10,488 nt of DNA from an uncultured Collinsella sp. (GCA_900765185.1 CAAFQT010000085.1:1-10488), one strand, 5' to 3'; counted from the stretch's first letter, positions 1-6,380 are shown. Made by a program: numbers and translations. Notes: generated by a model not told the origin, from the letters alone.

Positions 1-2
1 AT

Positions 3-572
3 ATCGCCGCCATGAGCGCGATTCCCAACATGCGCGTGTATCTGCCGAGCGATCGTTTTCAGACCGCCGAGCTCGTGCGCGCCCTGGTTGCCGACAACAA
101 GCCGGCCTATATCCGCGTGGGCCGCAACCCGGTCGAGGACGTGTATACCGAGGACGAGTGCCCGTTCCAGATGGACCGCGCCACCTGGGTGCGTCGTGGC
201 ACCGATGTGACGATTGTCGCCACCGGCGAGATGGTCCGCCATGCCGTGGACGCCGCCGATCTGCTCGCCGAGCAAGGCATCTCCGCCACCGTGCTCGACA
301 TGTACTGCGTCAAGCCGCTCGATGCCGAGGCCGTGATCGAGGCCGCTGGTGCCACGCGCGCCGTCGTGACCGTCGAGGAGCACAGCCCCTTTGGCGGCTT
401 GGGCTCCATGGTCGCGCAGGTCGTGGGCGAGCATTGCCCGCGTCCGGTCAAGTGCCTGAGCCTGCCCGACGCGCCGGTCATCACCGGCACGAGCCCCGAG
501 GTCTTTGCGCACTACGGCCTCACCGGCGAAGGCATTGCCAAGACGGTCGCCGAGTTCCTTCCCGCAGAGTAA
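3..572 (+). CDS. Transketolase, C-terminal subunit (5' end cut by window)
   Basis: This is the C-terminal half of a split transketolase, which moves two-carbon ketol units between sugar phosphates in the non-oxidative pentose phosphate pathway. The frame is open from the window edge: Ile-Ala-Ala precedes the first in-frame ATG at 12, and the run IAAMSAIPNMRVYLPSD matches the middle of the pyrimidine-binding domain, so the true start lies upstream and the ATG at 12 is internal. Family landmarks are the IPNM...PSD segment, the linker into the C-terminal domain (GTDVTIVATGEMV) and VEEHSPFGGLGS, typical of transketolase C and related alpha-ketoacid dehydrogenase folds. Only about 190 residues are visible. 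An N-terminal TPP-binding subunit is expected immediately upstream, outside the window. A 1-deoxyxylulose-5-phosphate synthase is less likely, because the fragment reads as a transketolase-like stand-alone C subunit. The FGGY kinase follows after 56 bases and is probably co-transcribed. Confidence 0.92.
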   Translation: MAAMSAIPNMRVYLPSDRFQTAELVRALVADNKPAYIRVGRNPVEDVYTEDECPFQMDRATWVRRGTDVTIVATGEMVRHAVDAADLLAEQGISATVLDMYCVKPLDAEAVIEAAGATRAVVTVEEHSPFGGLGSMVAQVVGEHCPRPVKCLSLPDAPVITGTSPEVFAHYGLTGEGIAKTVAEFLPAE

Positions 573-575
573 TTG

Positions 576-610
576 GAATGTGACAAAGGGACAGTCCCTT
601 TGTCACATTC
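576..610. repeat. Perfect palindrome, 17-bp arms with a 1-nt centre
   Basis: Positions 576-592 are the exact reverse complement of 594-610, with a single A at 593. The core reads GTGACAAAGGGACAGTCCC and its complement. It fills almost all of the gap between transketolase and the kinase. There is no T-tract after it, so it is a poor intrinsic terminator. It resembles the short dispersed palindromes of Coriobacteriia, and its ACAAAGG...CCTTTGT core is shared with the hairpins near 7251 and 8694. In RNA it could act as an mRNA stabiliser or processing site between the two cistrons. Confidence 0.9.
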
Positions 611-615
611 ATTTT

Positions 616-623
616 GAAAGGGG
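616..623 (+). promoter_or_regulatory. Ribosome binding site that sets the kinase start at 629
   Basis: GAAAGGGG lies 5 nt before ATG 629. It favours that start over the in-frame TTG at 614, which lies against the palindrome arm and has no purine-rich sequence before it. Confidence 0.65.
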
Positions 624-628
624 TGGCC

Positions 629-2119
629 ATGGGCCGCTACATCATCGGAATCGATCAATCCACGCAGGGCACGAAGGCGCTGCTGGTGGACGAGGGCGGC
701 CATCTGATTCATCGTGCCGACCGCTCGCATCGCCAGATTGTCAATGATGCCGGCTGGGTGAGCCATGATCCGGTCGAGATCGCCGCCAACGTGTTGGCCG
801 TGGCGCGTGCCGTGGTGGAGGAGACCGGGGTCAATCCGGCCGACATTGCTGGTATTGGCATCTCCAACCAGCGCGAGACCACCGTTGCCTGGAACCGCAC
901 GACGGGCGAGCCGCTGTGCGACGCCGTGGTGTGGCAGTGTGCCCGCGCCCGCGAGCTGTGTGACGAGCTTGCGGCGCGCGAAGGCGTGGCAGAGCTGGTG
1001 CGTGACACAACGGGCCTGGTGCTCTCGCCCTACTATCCGGCGGGCAAGATGGCTTGGATTCTCGCGAACGTTCCGGCGGCTGCCGAGGCCGCGGCGTCGG
1101 GTGAGCTGTGTCTGGGCACCATCGATGCCTGGGTGGTCTGGACGCTCACGGGCGGCGCGGAGTTTCGCTGTGACTGGTCCAATGCCAGCCGCACGCAGCT
1201 CTTCGACCTGCGCCGTGGCTGCTGGAGCGAGCCGGTGTGCGAGGCCTTTGGCATCGATCCGGCCTGCCTGCCGCAGGTGACCGATTCCGACGGTCTGTTT
1301 GGCACAACGGACCTGGATGGCTTTTTGCCCGCACCCGTGCCGGTACACGGCGTGCTGGGCGACAGCCATGCGGCCCTGTTTGCGCAGGGTTGCCACAGCC
1401 GCGGCATGGCCAAAGCGACCTATGGCACCGGTAGCTCGGTCATGATGAACGTCGGCAACGAGTTTGTCGCCAGCTCGCACGGGCTTTCGAGCTCGCTTGC
1501 GTGGCGTATGGATGGCGTGACCGAGTATGTACTCGAGGGCAACGTGAGCTACGCCGGCGCCGTCAAGACCTGGCTGCGCGACGACCTGGAGCTCATCAAC
1601 AACCCCGAGGAGGTCACCGACCTGTGCTACGCCGCCAACCCGGCGAGCCATGTTTACTTTGTGCCGGCGTTTACCGGCCTGGGTGCGCCGCACTGGGCAA
1701 GTGATGCCGAGGGATGCGTTTTTGGTATGACACGCACCACGGGCCGCGCGGAGTTCGTAAAGGCTGCCGACGAGTCGATCGCCTATCAGATTTTTGACGT
1801 CATTGATGCGATGGTCGAGGATTCGGGCGCGGCGCTTGCCGAGCTTCGTGTTGACGGCGGCCCCACGCGCGACGCGTACCTGATGCAGTTTGAGAGCGAT
1901 TTGGTCGGCTCGCCCATCCGCATTGCGAGCAACGACGAGATGAGCGGTCTGGGCGCGGCTTGGGCCTGCGGTATCGCGCTGGGCATGTATACGCGCGATG
2001 TCGTCGACGTCTACGGCGCCCGTGGCATCGTGGAGCCGTCGATGCCCGCTGACGAGCGAGCCAAAAAGATCGCCGGCTGGCGCCATGCGGTGGCCGCGAC
2101 TATCTCGTACACCGCCTAG
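629..2119 (+). CDS. FGGY-family carbohydrate kinase, glycerol-kinase-like
   Basis: An ATP-dependent sugar or polyol kinase of 496 residues, the usual FGGY length, acting in the cytoplasm. The N-terminal phosphate loop reads GIDQSTQGTK (residues 7-16) where classical glycerol kinase has DQGTTSSR. The substrate pocket is glycerol-kinase-like: NQRETT with R82 and E83, W102 in VVWQ, Y135 in SPYYP and D245 in GVLGDSHAALF correspond to the glycerol-contacting Arg, Glu, Trp, Tyr and Asp. The second ATPase lobe has ATYGTGSS (263-270), the FGGY signature region GMTRTTGRAEFVKAADES (366-383) and RVDGGPTRD (407-415). Xylulokinase is less likely, since its pocket normally carries Met-His where this protein has Arg-Glu. 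The substrate is therefore glycerol or a related polyol or ketose. The transketolase gene just upstream would suit a three- to five-carbon substrate. Codons are strongly GC-biased. Confidence 0.88.
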   Translation: MGRYIIGIDQSTQGTKALLVDEGGHLIHRADRSHRQIVNDAGWVSHDPVEIAANVLAVARAVVEETGVNPADIAGIGISNQRETTVAWNRTTGEPLCDAVVWQCARARELCDELAAREGVAELVRDTTGLVLSPYYPAGKMAWILANVPAAAEAAASGELCLGTIDAWVVWTLTGGAEFRCDWSNASRTQLFDLRRGCWSEPVCEAFGIDPACLPQVTDSDGLFGTTDLDGFLPAPVPVHGVLGDSHAALFAQGCHSRGMAKATYGTGSSVMMNVGNEFVASSHGLSSSLAWRMDGVTEYVLEGNVSYAGAVKTWLRDDLELINNPEEVTDLCYAANPASHVYFVPAFTGLGAPHWASDAEGCVFGMTRTTGRAEFVKAADESIAYQIFDVIDAMVEDSGAALAELRVDGGPTRDAYLMQFESDLVGSPIRIASNDEMSGLGAAWACGIALGMYTRDVVDVYGARGIVEPSMPADERAKKIAGWRHAVAATISYTA

Positions 2120-2129
2120 CGTGATTTTT

Positions 2130-2168
2130 CTGGGACGGGGATCAAATAATCATCGGTCCTCGTCCCAG
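2130..2168 (+). repeat. Hairpin downstream of the kinase (TGGGACG...CGTCCCA type)
   Basis: CTGGGACGGGGA (2130-2141) pairs with TCCTCGTCCCAG (2157-2168), a 12-bp stem with one G-U pair and a 15-nt loop. It begins 11 nt after the kinase stop. The sequence after the stem is GTGGCTAATTT, not a T-run, so it is a weak terminator candidate. It shares the GGGACGGGG core with the larger fold-back just downstream, so both probably belong to one repeat family. Confidence 0.65.
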
Positions 2169-2174
2169 GTGGCT

Positions 2175-2251
2175 AATTTGGGACGGGGCTTTTTTGACTG
2201 GTATGATTGGTGTGACCATTCGAACCAGCTAAAAGAGCCACGTCCCAAATT
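2175..2251 (+). repeat. 77-nt fold-back element upstream of luxS
   Basis: AATTTGGGACG (2175-2185) pairs perfectly with 2241-2251. After one G/A mismatch, GGCTTTTTT-type sequence (2187-2195) pairs with 2231-2239 with one wobble, giving about 21 paired positions. The loop holds smaller stems: CTGGT/ACCAG (2198-2202 with 2224-2228) and TGGT/ACCA (2208-2211 with 2215-2218). The right arm ends 8 nt before the luxS ribosome binding site. The left arm ends in GGGGCTTTTTT, so it may also end transcripts coming from the kinase. Confidence 0.75.
2178..2207 (+). promoter_or_regulatory. Candidate luxS promoter (extended -10)
   Basis: TTGGGA (2178-2183), an 18-nt spacer and TATGAT (2202-2207), the latter preceded by TGG to make an extended -10 (TGGTATGAT). 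Transcription would start near 2214, about 58 nt before the luxS ATG. The -35 lies in the left arm of the fold-back and the -10 in its loop. Prediction from sequence only. Confidence 0.5.
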
Positions 2252-2271
2252 GACTATCGAGAGGATCTGCC

Positions 2272-2760
2272 ATGGAGCGCATTGCGAGCTTTTCTGTCGA
2301 TCATCTGCTGCTTGAGCCCGGCGTATACGTGAGTCGCATCGACCGCGATCCGGCGACCGGCGCTGCCGTCACCACCTTTGACCTGCGTCTGACCACGCCC
2401 AATAAAGAGCCGGTCATGAACACGGCTGAGTGCCACACCATCGAGCACCTGGGTGCGACCTTCCTTCGCAATCATGCCGAGTGGTCGAGCCGTATCGTTT
2501 ACTTTGGCCCCATGGGCTGCCGCACGGGCTTTTACCTGGTCGTGTTTGGCGAGGTGACGAGCGAGGAGATCCTGCCGCTCGTGCGCGAGCTCTTTGAGTT
2601 CGTCGCCGACTTTGAGGGCGATGTCCCCGGTGCCGCTCCCGAGGAGTGCGGCAACTACCTGGACCAGAACCTTCCCATGGCAAACTGGCTCGCGCGCCGC
2701 TACCTCGACCGCGACCTGGCCGATATCGACGAGAAGCACCTGCACTACCAGCAGGCGTAA
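2272..2760 (+). CDS. luxS: S-ribosylhomocysteine lyase LuxS
   Basis: LuxS splits S-ribosylhomocysteine into homocysteine and 4,5-dihydroxy-2,3-pentanedione, the autoinducer-2 precursor, as part of the activated methyl cycle in the cytoplasm. The 162-residue protein is full length for the family. All key residues are present: the metal-binding HTIEH motif (H55, H59), the third metal ligand C126 in EECGNY, and the catalytic cysteine C83 in GPMGCRTGFYL. E58 of HTIEH is the likely general base. ATG 2272 is supported by GAGAGG at 2259-2264. It is probably monocistronic: it has its own candidate promoter, and the antiterminator gene downstream sits behind a separate terminator-bearing leader. No gene for Pfs/MTA-SAH nucleosidase is visible, so that step is encoded elsewhere. 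Codon use matches the GC-biased housekeeping genes. Confidence 0.98.
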   Translation: MERIASFSVDHLLLEPGVYVSRIDRDPATGAAVTTFDLRLTTPNKEPVMNTAECHTIEHLGATFLRNHAEWSSRIVYFGPMGCRTGFYLVVFGEVTSEEILPLVRELFEFVADFEGDVPGAAPEECGNYLDQNLPMANWLARRYLDRDLADIDEKHLHYQQA

Positions 2761-2857
2761 GGATTGCCTTCTGCTTCTAAACCGTTCACATGGAGATATC
2801 GACCGTTTAACTGTTTAGTAATGTTTACACGAGGTCATTTACGGTGTTTCGCTTAAA

Positions 2858-2949
2858 CTGGCAACCAGAGTGATATTCAGGCAAGGCTCCTGAAGCAGCA
2901 TCTGTCGACATTGATTGTCGGATTCTGCTTCGGGAGCCTTGTTTTGTTT
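2858..2949 (+). promoter_or_regulatory. Antiterminator/terminator leader of the bgl cassette
   Basis: Two RNA structures compete here. A short hairpin TTCAGG/CCTGAA (2876-2881 with 2889-2894) has AGGCAAGG around its loop, recalling the AGGCAAAACC 3' side of ribonucleic antiterminator (RAT) sites. It overlaps the 5' arm of the terminator (2882-2898), so only one can form. A small CTGG-CAA-CCAG hairpin (2858-2868) precedes it. The layout is that of BglG/LicT-controlled operons, and the next gene encodes such a protein. The match to the RAT consensus is loose, so the exact binding site is uncertain. I could not fix a promoter for this leader; the AT-rich stretch 2803-2857 is where I would expect it. 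Confidence 0.55.
2882..2949 (+). terminator. Intrinsic terminator in the leader of the antiterminator gene
   Basis: CAAGGCTCCTGAAGCAG (2882-2898) pairs with 2925-2941 over 17 positions with one wobble, and an inner CGACA/TGTCG stem extends it. TTTTGTTT follows at 2942-2949. It ends just before the ribosome binding site AGGGGG (2951-2956) of the downstream gene, so it would block expression unless antiterminated. Confidence 0.85.
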
Positions 2950-2960
2950 AAGGGGGACAC

Positions 2961-3800
2961 ATGGAAATCGTTAAACGAATTAACACCAGCGCTGTCCTCT
3001 GCATCGACGGAAATGGCAGGCAGCTGGTGGCATTCGGGCGTGGCCTGGGGTTTAAGGACGTTGGCGATGAATTACCGCTCTCGGAGATTCAACGAACGTT
3101 CTATAACGTTAGTTCCCGCTACATCGCTCTCATTGATGAAGTCTCGGATGAACTTCTCGAGCTGACCTCGGATGTTATTGATATGTCGACAGGACTGCTT
3201 CCCTATGAAGTAAGCCCTAATTTGCCGTTTATTCTTGCGGACCATATCGCGTATGCAATTAAGCGCAAGGAGCAAAACATTGTTGTCCATATGCCCTTGT
3301 CTTTTGATGTTCGCCAACAATATCCCGTCGAATTCAAAATCGGCGAGTACGCGCTTCGAATAATCAGGAAACGTCTCAATGTTAGGCTTCCCGCTCATGA
3401 GACAGTTGGAATTGCCATGGCGTTTATCAATAACATGGCCGATTCGGATTCATGTGAGCTGGCTGAAGAGTTTGGCACGGACGTTTACGATCGCGTTCTC
3501 GAAGAATCAACTATTGCTGTTGAAAGACGGCTTGGTATTCAAGTTGATCGGGAGGGCTTCGATTATGCAAGGTTCGCAACCCACCTTCAGTACCTATTCA
3601 ATAGGTTGAACTCTGGCGAAAGTATCGTAAGCGACAACCGCAAGATGTATCTCTCGCTCAAAGATGAATATCCGGTGGCATCGGCGTGCGCCGATGACAT
3701 CGCTTCTGTTCTCAGCCGGCTGACGGGCCAAGAACTTATAGACGAAGAAAGACTCTATCTGATGATGCATATCAATCGAATCGCATCGAAAGCTAGGTAA
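2961..3800 (+). CDS. BglG/LicT-family transcriptional antiterminator (CAT-PRD-PRD)
   Basis: An RNA-binding antiterminator that should let RNA polymerase pass the leader terminator when beta-glucosides are present. It has 279 residues, the normal length. The N-terminal CAT RNA-binding domain (about 1-58) contains VAFGRGLGF, the counterpart of the family FGKGIGF motif. PRD1 (about 65-170) and PRD2 (about 171-279) follow. Phosphorylation-site histidines by family position: H95 (PRD1), H208 (PRD2, THLQYL) and H270 (PRD2, LMMH) are present, but the second PRD1 site is alanine (A154 in IAMAF, where the family has IALH). In LicT/BglG, EII phosphorylates PRD1 to inhibit and HPr acts on PRD2 to activate, so negative control may rest on H95 alone. 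ATG 2961 has AGGGGG 4 nt upstream. Codon use is less GC-biased than luxS. The EIIBC gene follows after about 70 nt. Confidence 0.95.
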   Translation: MEIVKRINTSAVLCIDGNGRQLVAFGRGLGFKDVGDELPLSEIQRTFYNVSSRYIALIDEVSDELLELTSDVIDMSTGLLPYEVSPNLPFILADHIAYAIKRKEQNIVVHMPLSFDVRQQYPVEFKIGEYALRIIRKRLNVRLPAHETVGIAMAFINNMADSDSCELAEEFGTDVYDRVLEESTIAVERRLGIQVDREGFDYARFATHLQYLFNRLNSGESIVSDNRKMYLSLKDEYPVASACADDIASVLSRLTGQELIDEERLYLMMHINRIASKAR

Positions 3801-3804
3801 TTGG

Positions 3805-3829
3805 TCGGCGAAGGCGCGCGCTTTGCCGA
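3805..3829 (+). repeat. Intercistronic hairpin between antiterminator and EIIBC genes
   Basis: TCGGCGAAG (3805-3813) pairs with CTTTGCCGA (3821-3829), 9 bp with one wobble and a GCGCGCG loop. No T-run follows, so it more likely affects mRNA processing or stability than termination. The gap then continues with AT-rich sequence (ATATAAAATA). Confidence 0.55.
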
Positions 3830-3852
3830 TGGTTACATATAAAATACAACAT

Positions 3853-3858
3853 GGGAGA
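3853..3858 (+). promoter_or_regulatory. Ribosome binding site that sets the EIIBC start
   Basis: GGGAGA lies 10 nt before ATG 3869. The earlier in-frame ATGs at 3851 and 3860 have no purine-rich site before them at a usable distance. The spacing is a little long, so the call is moderate. Confidence 0.45.
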
Positions 3859-3868
3859 AATGGTATTT

Positions 3869-5239
3869 ATGGCAGATACAACCAAGCTCGCTGCCGAGAT
3901 TCTCGAGATGGTGGGCGGTGCAGAAAACGTTACATTTGTAGCCCACTGCATGACTCGTTTAAGGTTCAATCTTAAGGACGAAAGCATCGTAGATGATGCA
4001 AAAGTCAAGGCAATCGATGGTGTGATCGATATTCGCCATTCAGCAGGGCAATACCAAGTGATTGTGGGGCCCAAGGTCGATAAGGTCTACGAAATCGTTG
4101 CAAAGGAAACCGGGGTTGACACCGGGAAGTCCGCGGCAGATGAAGGCGAGACCAAAGGTTTTCTGGGAAAGCTGATGAAGCTGATCAGCGGCATCATGAT
4201 GCCCGTTCTTCCCGCCTTGATTGCATGCGGAATGATAAACGCCGTCCTTAGTATCCTGACGACGGCAGGTGTCGTTTCCGCTGAGAGCGGAATGTATACC
4301 CTGCTGTACGGCATGGGAAACGCCAGCATGTATTTCTTGCCCGTTCTCGTCGGATCGTCTGCGGCCAAATTCTTTGGAATCGATCAATATATCGGTGCGG
4401 TGCTCGGTGCAATCCTGCTTTACCCGACTTTTGTTGCCGCAGCTGGAGCTGGTGATGCGCTGGATTTGTTCGGCATGAAGTTCACGATGGTGAGCTATGC
4501 CTCGACGGTGTTTCCCGCTATCGTGGCGGCTTGGTTCGCATCCGTTCTTTATAAGTGGCTGCGTGCGGTTCTTCCCGATGCTTTGGCATTTGCACTCGTT
4601 CCGTTCCTGACAGTTGCTATTGCTGCCCCCATCTCGCTTCTTGTGGTTGGCCCGGTTATCCAACAGGCGAGCTCCTTGCTTGCGACTGCCGTACTGGCGG
4701 TCTATCAGTTCAGCCCCATTCTTTGCGGCGTTATTCTTGGACCGATATTTGGCCTCGTCATGATTCCTCTTGGACTCCATTGGGCCCTCATTGTGATCTC
4801 CATCAACAATATTATGACCGTCGGTTCCGACCCTATCCTTGGACTTCTTTGCGGTAGCATGGGTGTCGTCGGCGCTTGCTTGGCGTTTGCTTTCCGCTCG
4901 AAGGATCCGAGCGAAAAGAGCCTTGGATTCAGCTGTGCCATTACGAGCCTGTGCGGAATTACAGAACCTGCCCTGTACGGCATAGTTTTGGAGCACAAGA
5001 AGATCATCGTCGCTTCCATGATTTCTGGTGCAATTAGCGCTGTTATCCCGGCTATCTTCAATACCCGCACGTTCGTTATGACGTCGAGTGGTATTTTCAG
5101 CTTCCCCGGCTACATGAATCCTTCCGGTGATATGAGCAGCCTTATTGGTGCGATCCTTTGCAATGTCGTTGGTTTTATTCTTACCTTCGTCCTCGTCTAC
5201 ATCATGTATCGCCCTGATGCAGACACGTCGGCGGAATAG
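3869..5239 (+). CDS. PTS beta-glucoside transporter, EIIBC subunit
   Basis: A membrane permease that imports a beta-glucoside and phosphorylates it on C6. From ATG 3869 it has 456 residues. The EIIB domain (about 1-85) carries the phosphocysteine C27 in AHCMTRLRF. A charged linker (about 86-105) leads into the EIIC domain, with about ten hydrophobic segments from GIMMPVLPALIACGM (near 115) to VGFILTFVLVYIMY at the C-terminus, and the GITEPALYGIVLEHKK substrate-site motif typical of the glucose/beta-glucoside superfamily. There is no C-terminal EIIA domain: the protein stops after YRPDADTSAE, whereas BglP-type EIIBCA proteins continue for about 150 residues. A glucose-type EIIA encoded elsewhere must phosphorylate it. 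Sucrose or trehalose EIIBC are alternatives; the neighbouring BglG-type regulator and the nearby 6-phospho-beta-glucosidase favour beta-glucosides. It should also control the antiterminator through phosphorylation of PRD1. Confidence 0.93.
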   Translation: MADTTKLAAEILEMVGGAENVTFVAHCMTRLRFNLKDESIVDDAKVKAIDGVIDIRHSAGQYQVIVGPKVDKVYEIVAKETGVDTGKSAADEGETKGFLGKLMKLISGIMMPVLPALIACGMINAVLSILTTAGVVSAESGMYTLLYGMGNASMYFLPVLVGSSAAKFFGIDQYIGAVLGAILLYPTFVAAAGAGDALDLFGMKFTMVSYASTVFPAIVAAWFASVLYKWLRAVLPDALAFALVPFLTVAIAAPISLLVVGPVIQQASSLLATAVLAVYQFSPILCGVILGPIFGLVMIPLGLHWALIVISINNIMTVGSDPILGLLCGSMGVVGACLAFAFRSKDPSEKSLGFSCAITSLCGITEPALYGIVLEHKKIIVASMISGAISAVIPAIFNTRTFVMTSSGIFSFPGYMNPSGDMSSLIGAILCNVVGFILTFVLVYIMYRPDADTSAE

Positions 5240-5289
5240 ACAATTATTCGGAATGTAAGCTGCTGAAAACCCCGCGGCAGATTGCATAT

Positions 5290-5330
5290 GGTGGGCTTGC
5301 GATTGATCTGCGCGAGCCCACCTCGTTTTT
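5290..5330 (+). terminator. Intrinsic terminator between EIIBC and hydrolase genes
   Basis: GGTGGGCTTGCG (5290-5301) pairs with CGCGAGCCCACC (5311-5322), a 12-bp stem with one G-U pair and a 9-nt loop, followed by TCGTTTTT. It looks strong. The hydrolase ribosome binding site GGAG starts at 5331, directly after the T-run, so hydrolase expression would depend on read-through or on antitermination, since no other promoter is visible in the 104-nt gap. Confidence 0.85.
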
Positions 5331-5343
5331 GGAGTGACTGGTT

Positions 5344-6324
5344 ATGACAATTACTGCCGATATGACATTTGGAGAAATCGCACTTCTTCCTGAGTTCGCT
5401 GGGTTCGGTGAGCATCTCATGCTTTGCCGACCTTCAACTTGGGAGCTCATGTGGAATAAGCCCATCGCGGCCCATTTGAATTCCGACACTAATCCGTATG
5501 AAGTTACTCGTGTTCTGCGCGGGTTGAATCGGATTGTTGAGCTTGCGGATGACGGGAGGCAGGTTGCATACGATATTTGGGATGAAGCCGATTGTATTCG
5601 CGATCCGACCCGGCGCAACGCAAAGCTGTTTTTCTTTCCGGGGCGACCGGGGGCGCCATTCGTTATCGCGATTTCGGGTGGGGGCTATCAGAGCGTTTGT
5701 CACCAAATGGAAGGTTTTCCCGTTGCTCCCGAGCTCAACGATGCGGGCTATAACGTGTTTGTGTTGTCATACAGGGTGAGGGTCGAGCCGCTGATGCCGC
5801 GTCCGATCGATGACCTTAATCGCGCAGTCCGTTTTGTCCTCGAGAATTCAACGCGATTTAATGTGGACAAAAAATATGCGGTTATCGGTTTTTCCGCTGG
5901 CGCGCATTTGACCGCCGAGTGGGGGACGGATAACAAGGGGTTTGCATCTTACGGATGCGAGCCGCCAAAAGCTTTGGTTCTGTGTTACGCCCCGATTGAC
6001 CTTCATGAGTCCGAATGTGCGTCAGACCATAGATTTCTTGATTCGGTGTGCGGTGGAGTTGGGCACGATGCGATTGATGATTTCTGCATTGATCAACATG
6101 TGTGGGAACGGTATCCGCCGACATATCTTTGGCAATGCGCCGACGATGATGTCGTATCGCCCGGCAATCTCGGAAAGATGGTTGACGCACTGGATGCGGC
6201 TGGGGTGCACCACGAGGAGATTGTGTATCCAGAAGGAGGACATGCGTTAATGAAACCTCATGCGCCGGAAACTGATCACTGGTGCTCGGGTGTCATTGAG
6301 TTCCTTAAGGGCTATCTCGGCTAA
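5344..6324 (+). CDS. Alpha/beta hydrolase, esterase/deacetylase-like
   Basis: A cytoplasmic serine hydrolase of 326 residues with no signal peptide. The oxyanion-hole region is ISGGGYQSV (110-118), the counterpart of HGGGY in hormone-sensitive-lipase-like and acetyl-xylan-esterase-like enzymes. The nucleophile is S184 in GFSAGAH. The likely catalytic acid is D268 in CADDDVVSP, and the base is H300 in EGGHALM. An N-terminal extension of about 75 residues (MTFGEIALLPEFAGFGEHLM) precedes the hydrolase core and is unusual for the simplest family members. GGAG at 5331-5334 supports ATG 5344. The gene follows the PTS permease and shares its relaxed codon use, so a role in removing acetyl or other acyl groups from imported glycosides is a reasonable inference, but the substrate is unknown. 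Dipeptidyl-peptidase activity is less likely, because the protein lacks a propeller domain. Confidence 0.85.
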   Translation: MTITADMTFGEIALLPEFAGFGEHLMLCRPSTWELMWNKPIAAHLNSDTNPYEVTRVLRGLNRIVELADDGRQVAYDIWDEADCIRDPTRRNAKLFFFPGRPGAPFVIAISGGGYQSVCHQMEGFPVAPELNDAGYNVFVLSYRVRVEPLMPRPIDDLNRAVRFVLENSTRFNVDKKYAVIGFSAGAHLTAEWGTDNKGFASYGCEPPKALVLCYAPIDLHESECASDHRFLDSVCGGVGHDAIDDFCIDQHVWERYPPTYLWQCADDDVVSPGNLGKMVDALDAAGVHHEEIVYPEGGHALMKPHAPETDHWCSGVIEFLKGYLG

Positions 6325-6380
6325 GTAAAATACACGCCGCCCTTTTGCCCATGTGACTCTGGTGCGTGTTGTTTGCGGTA

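Noticed and set aside
512..2086. Long open frame on the minus strand opposite the FGGY kinase
   Set aside because: It is the antisense shadow of a GC-biased gene; the translation shows no recognisable motif and the plus-strand kinase is unambiguous.
2844..2860. Catabolite repression (cre) site in GTGTTTCGCTTAAACTG
   Set aside because: It has a GTTT/AAAC symmetry, but the spacing does not fit the cre consensus without a deletion.
3851..3868. Earlier EIIBC starts at ATG 3851 or 3860
   Set aside because: No ribosome binding site at a usable distance before either; the GGGAGA at 3853 serves ATG 3869, and MADTTKLAAEIL is a typical EIIB beginning.
4040..5287. Long open frame on the minus strand opposite the EIIBC gene
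   Set aside because: The product is a low-complexity hydrophilic sequence mirroring membrane-segment codons; the EIIBC reading has clear EIIB and EIIC motifs.
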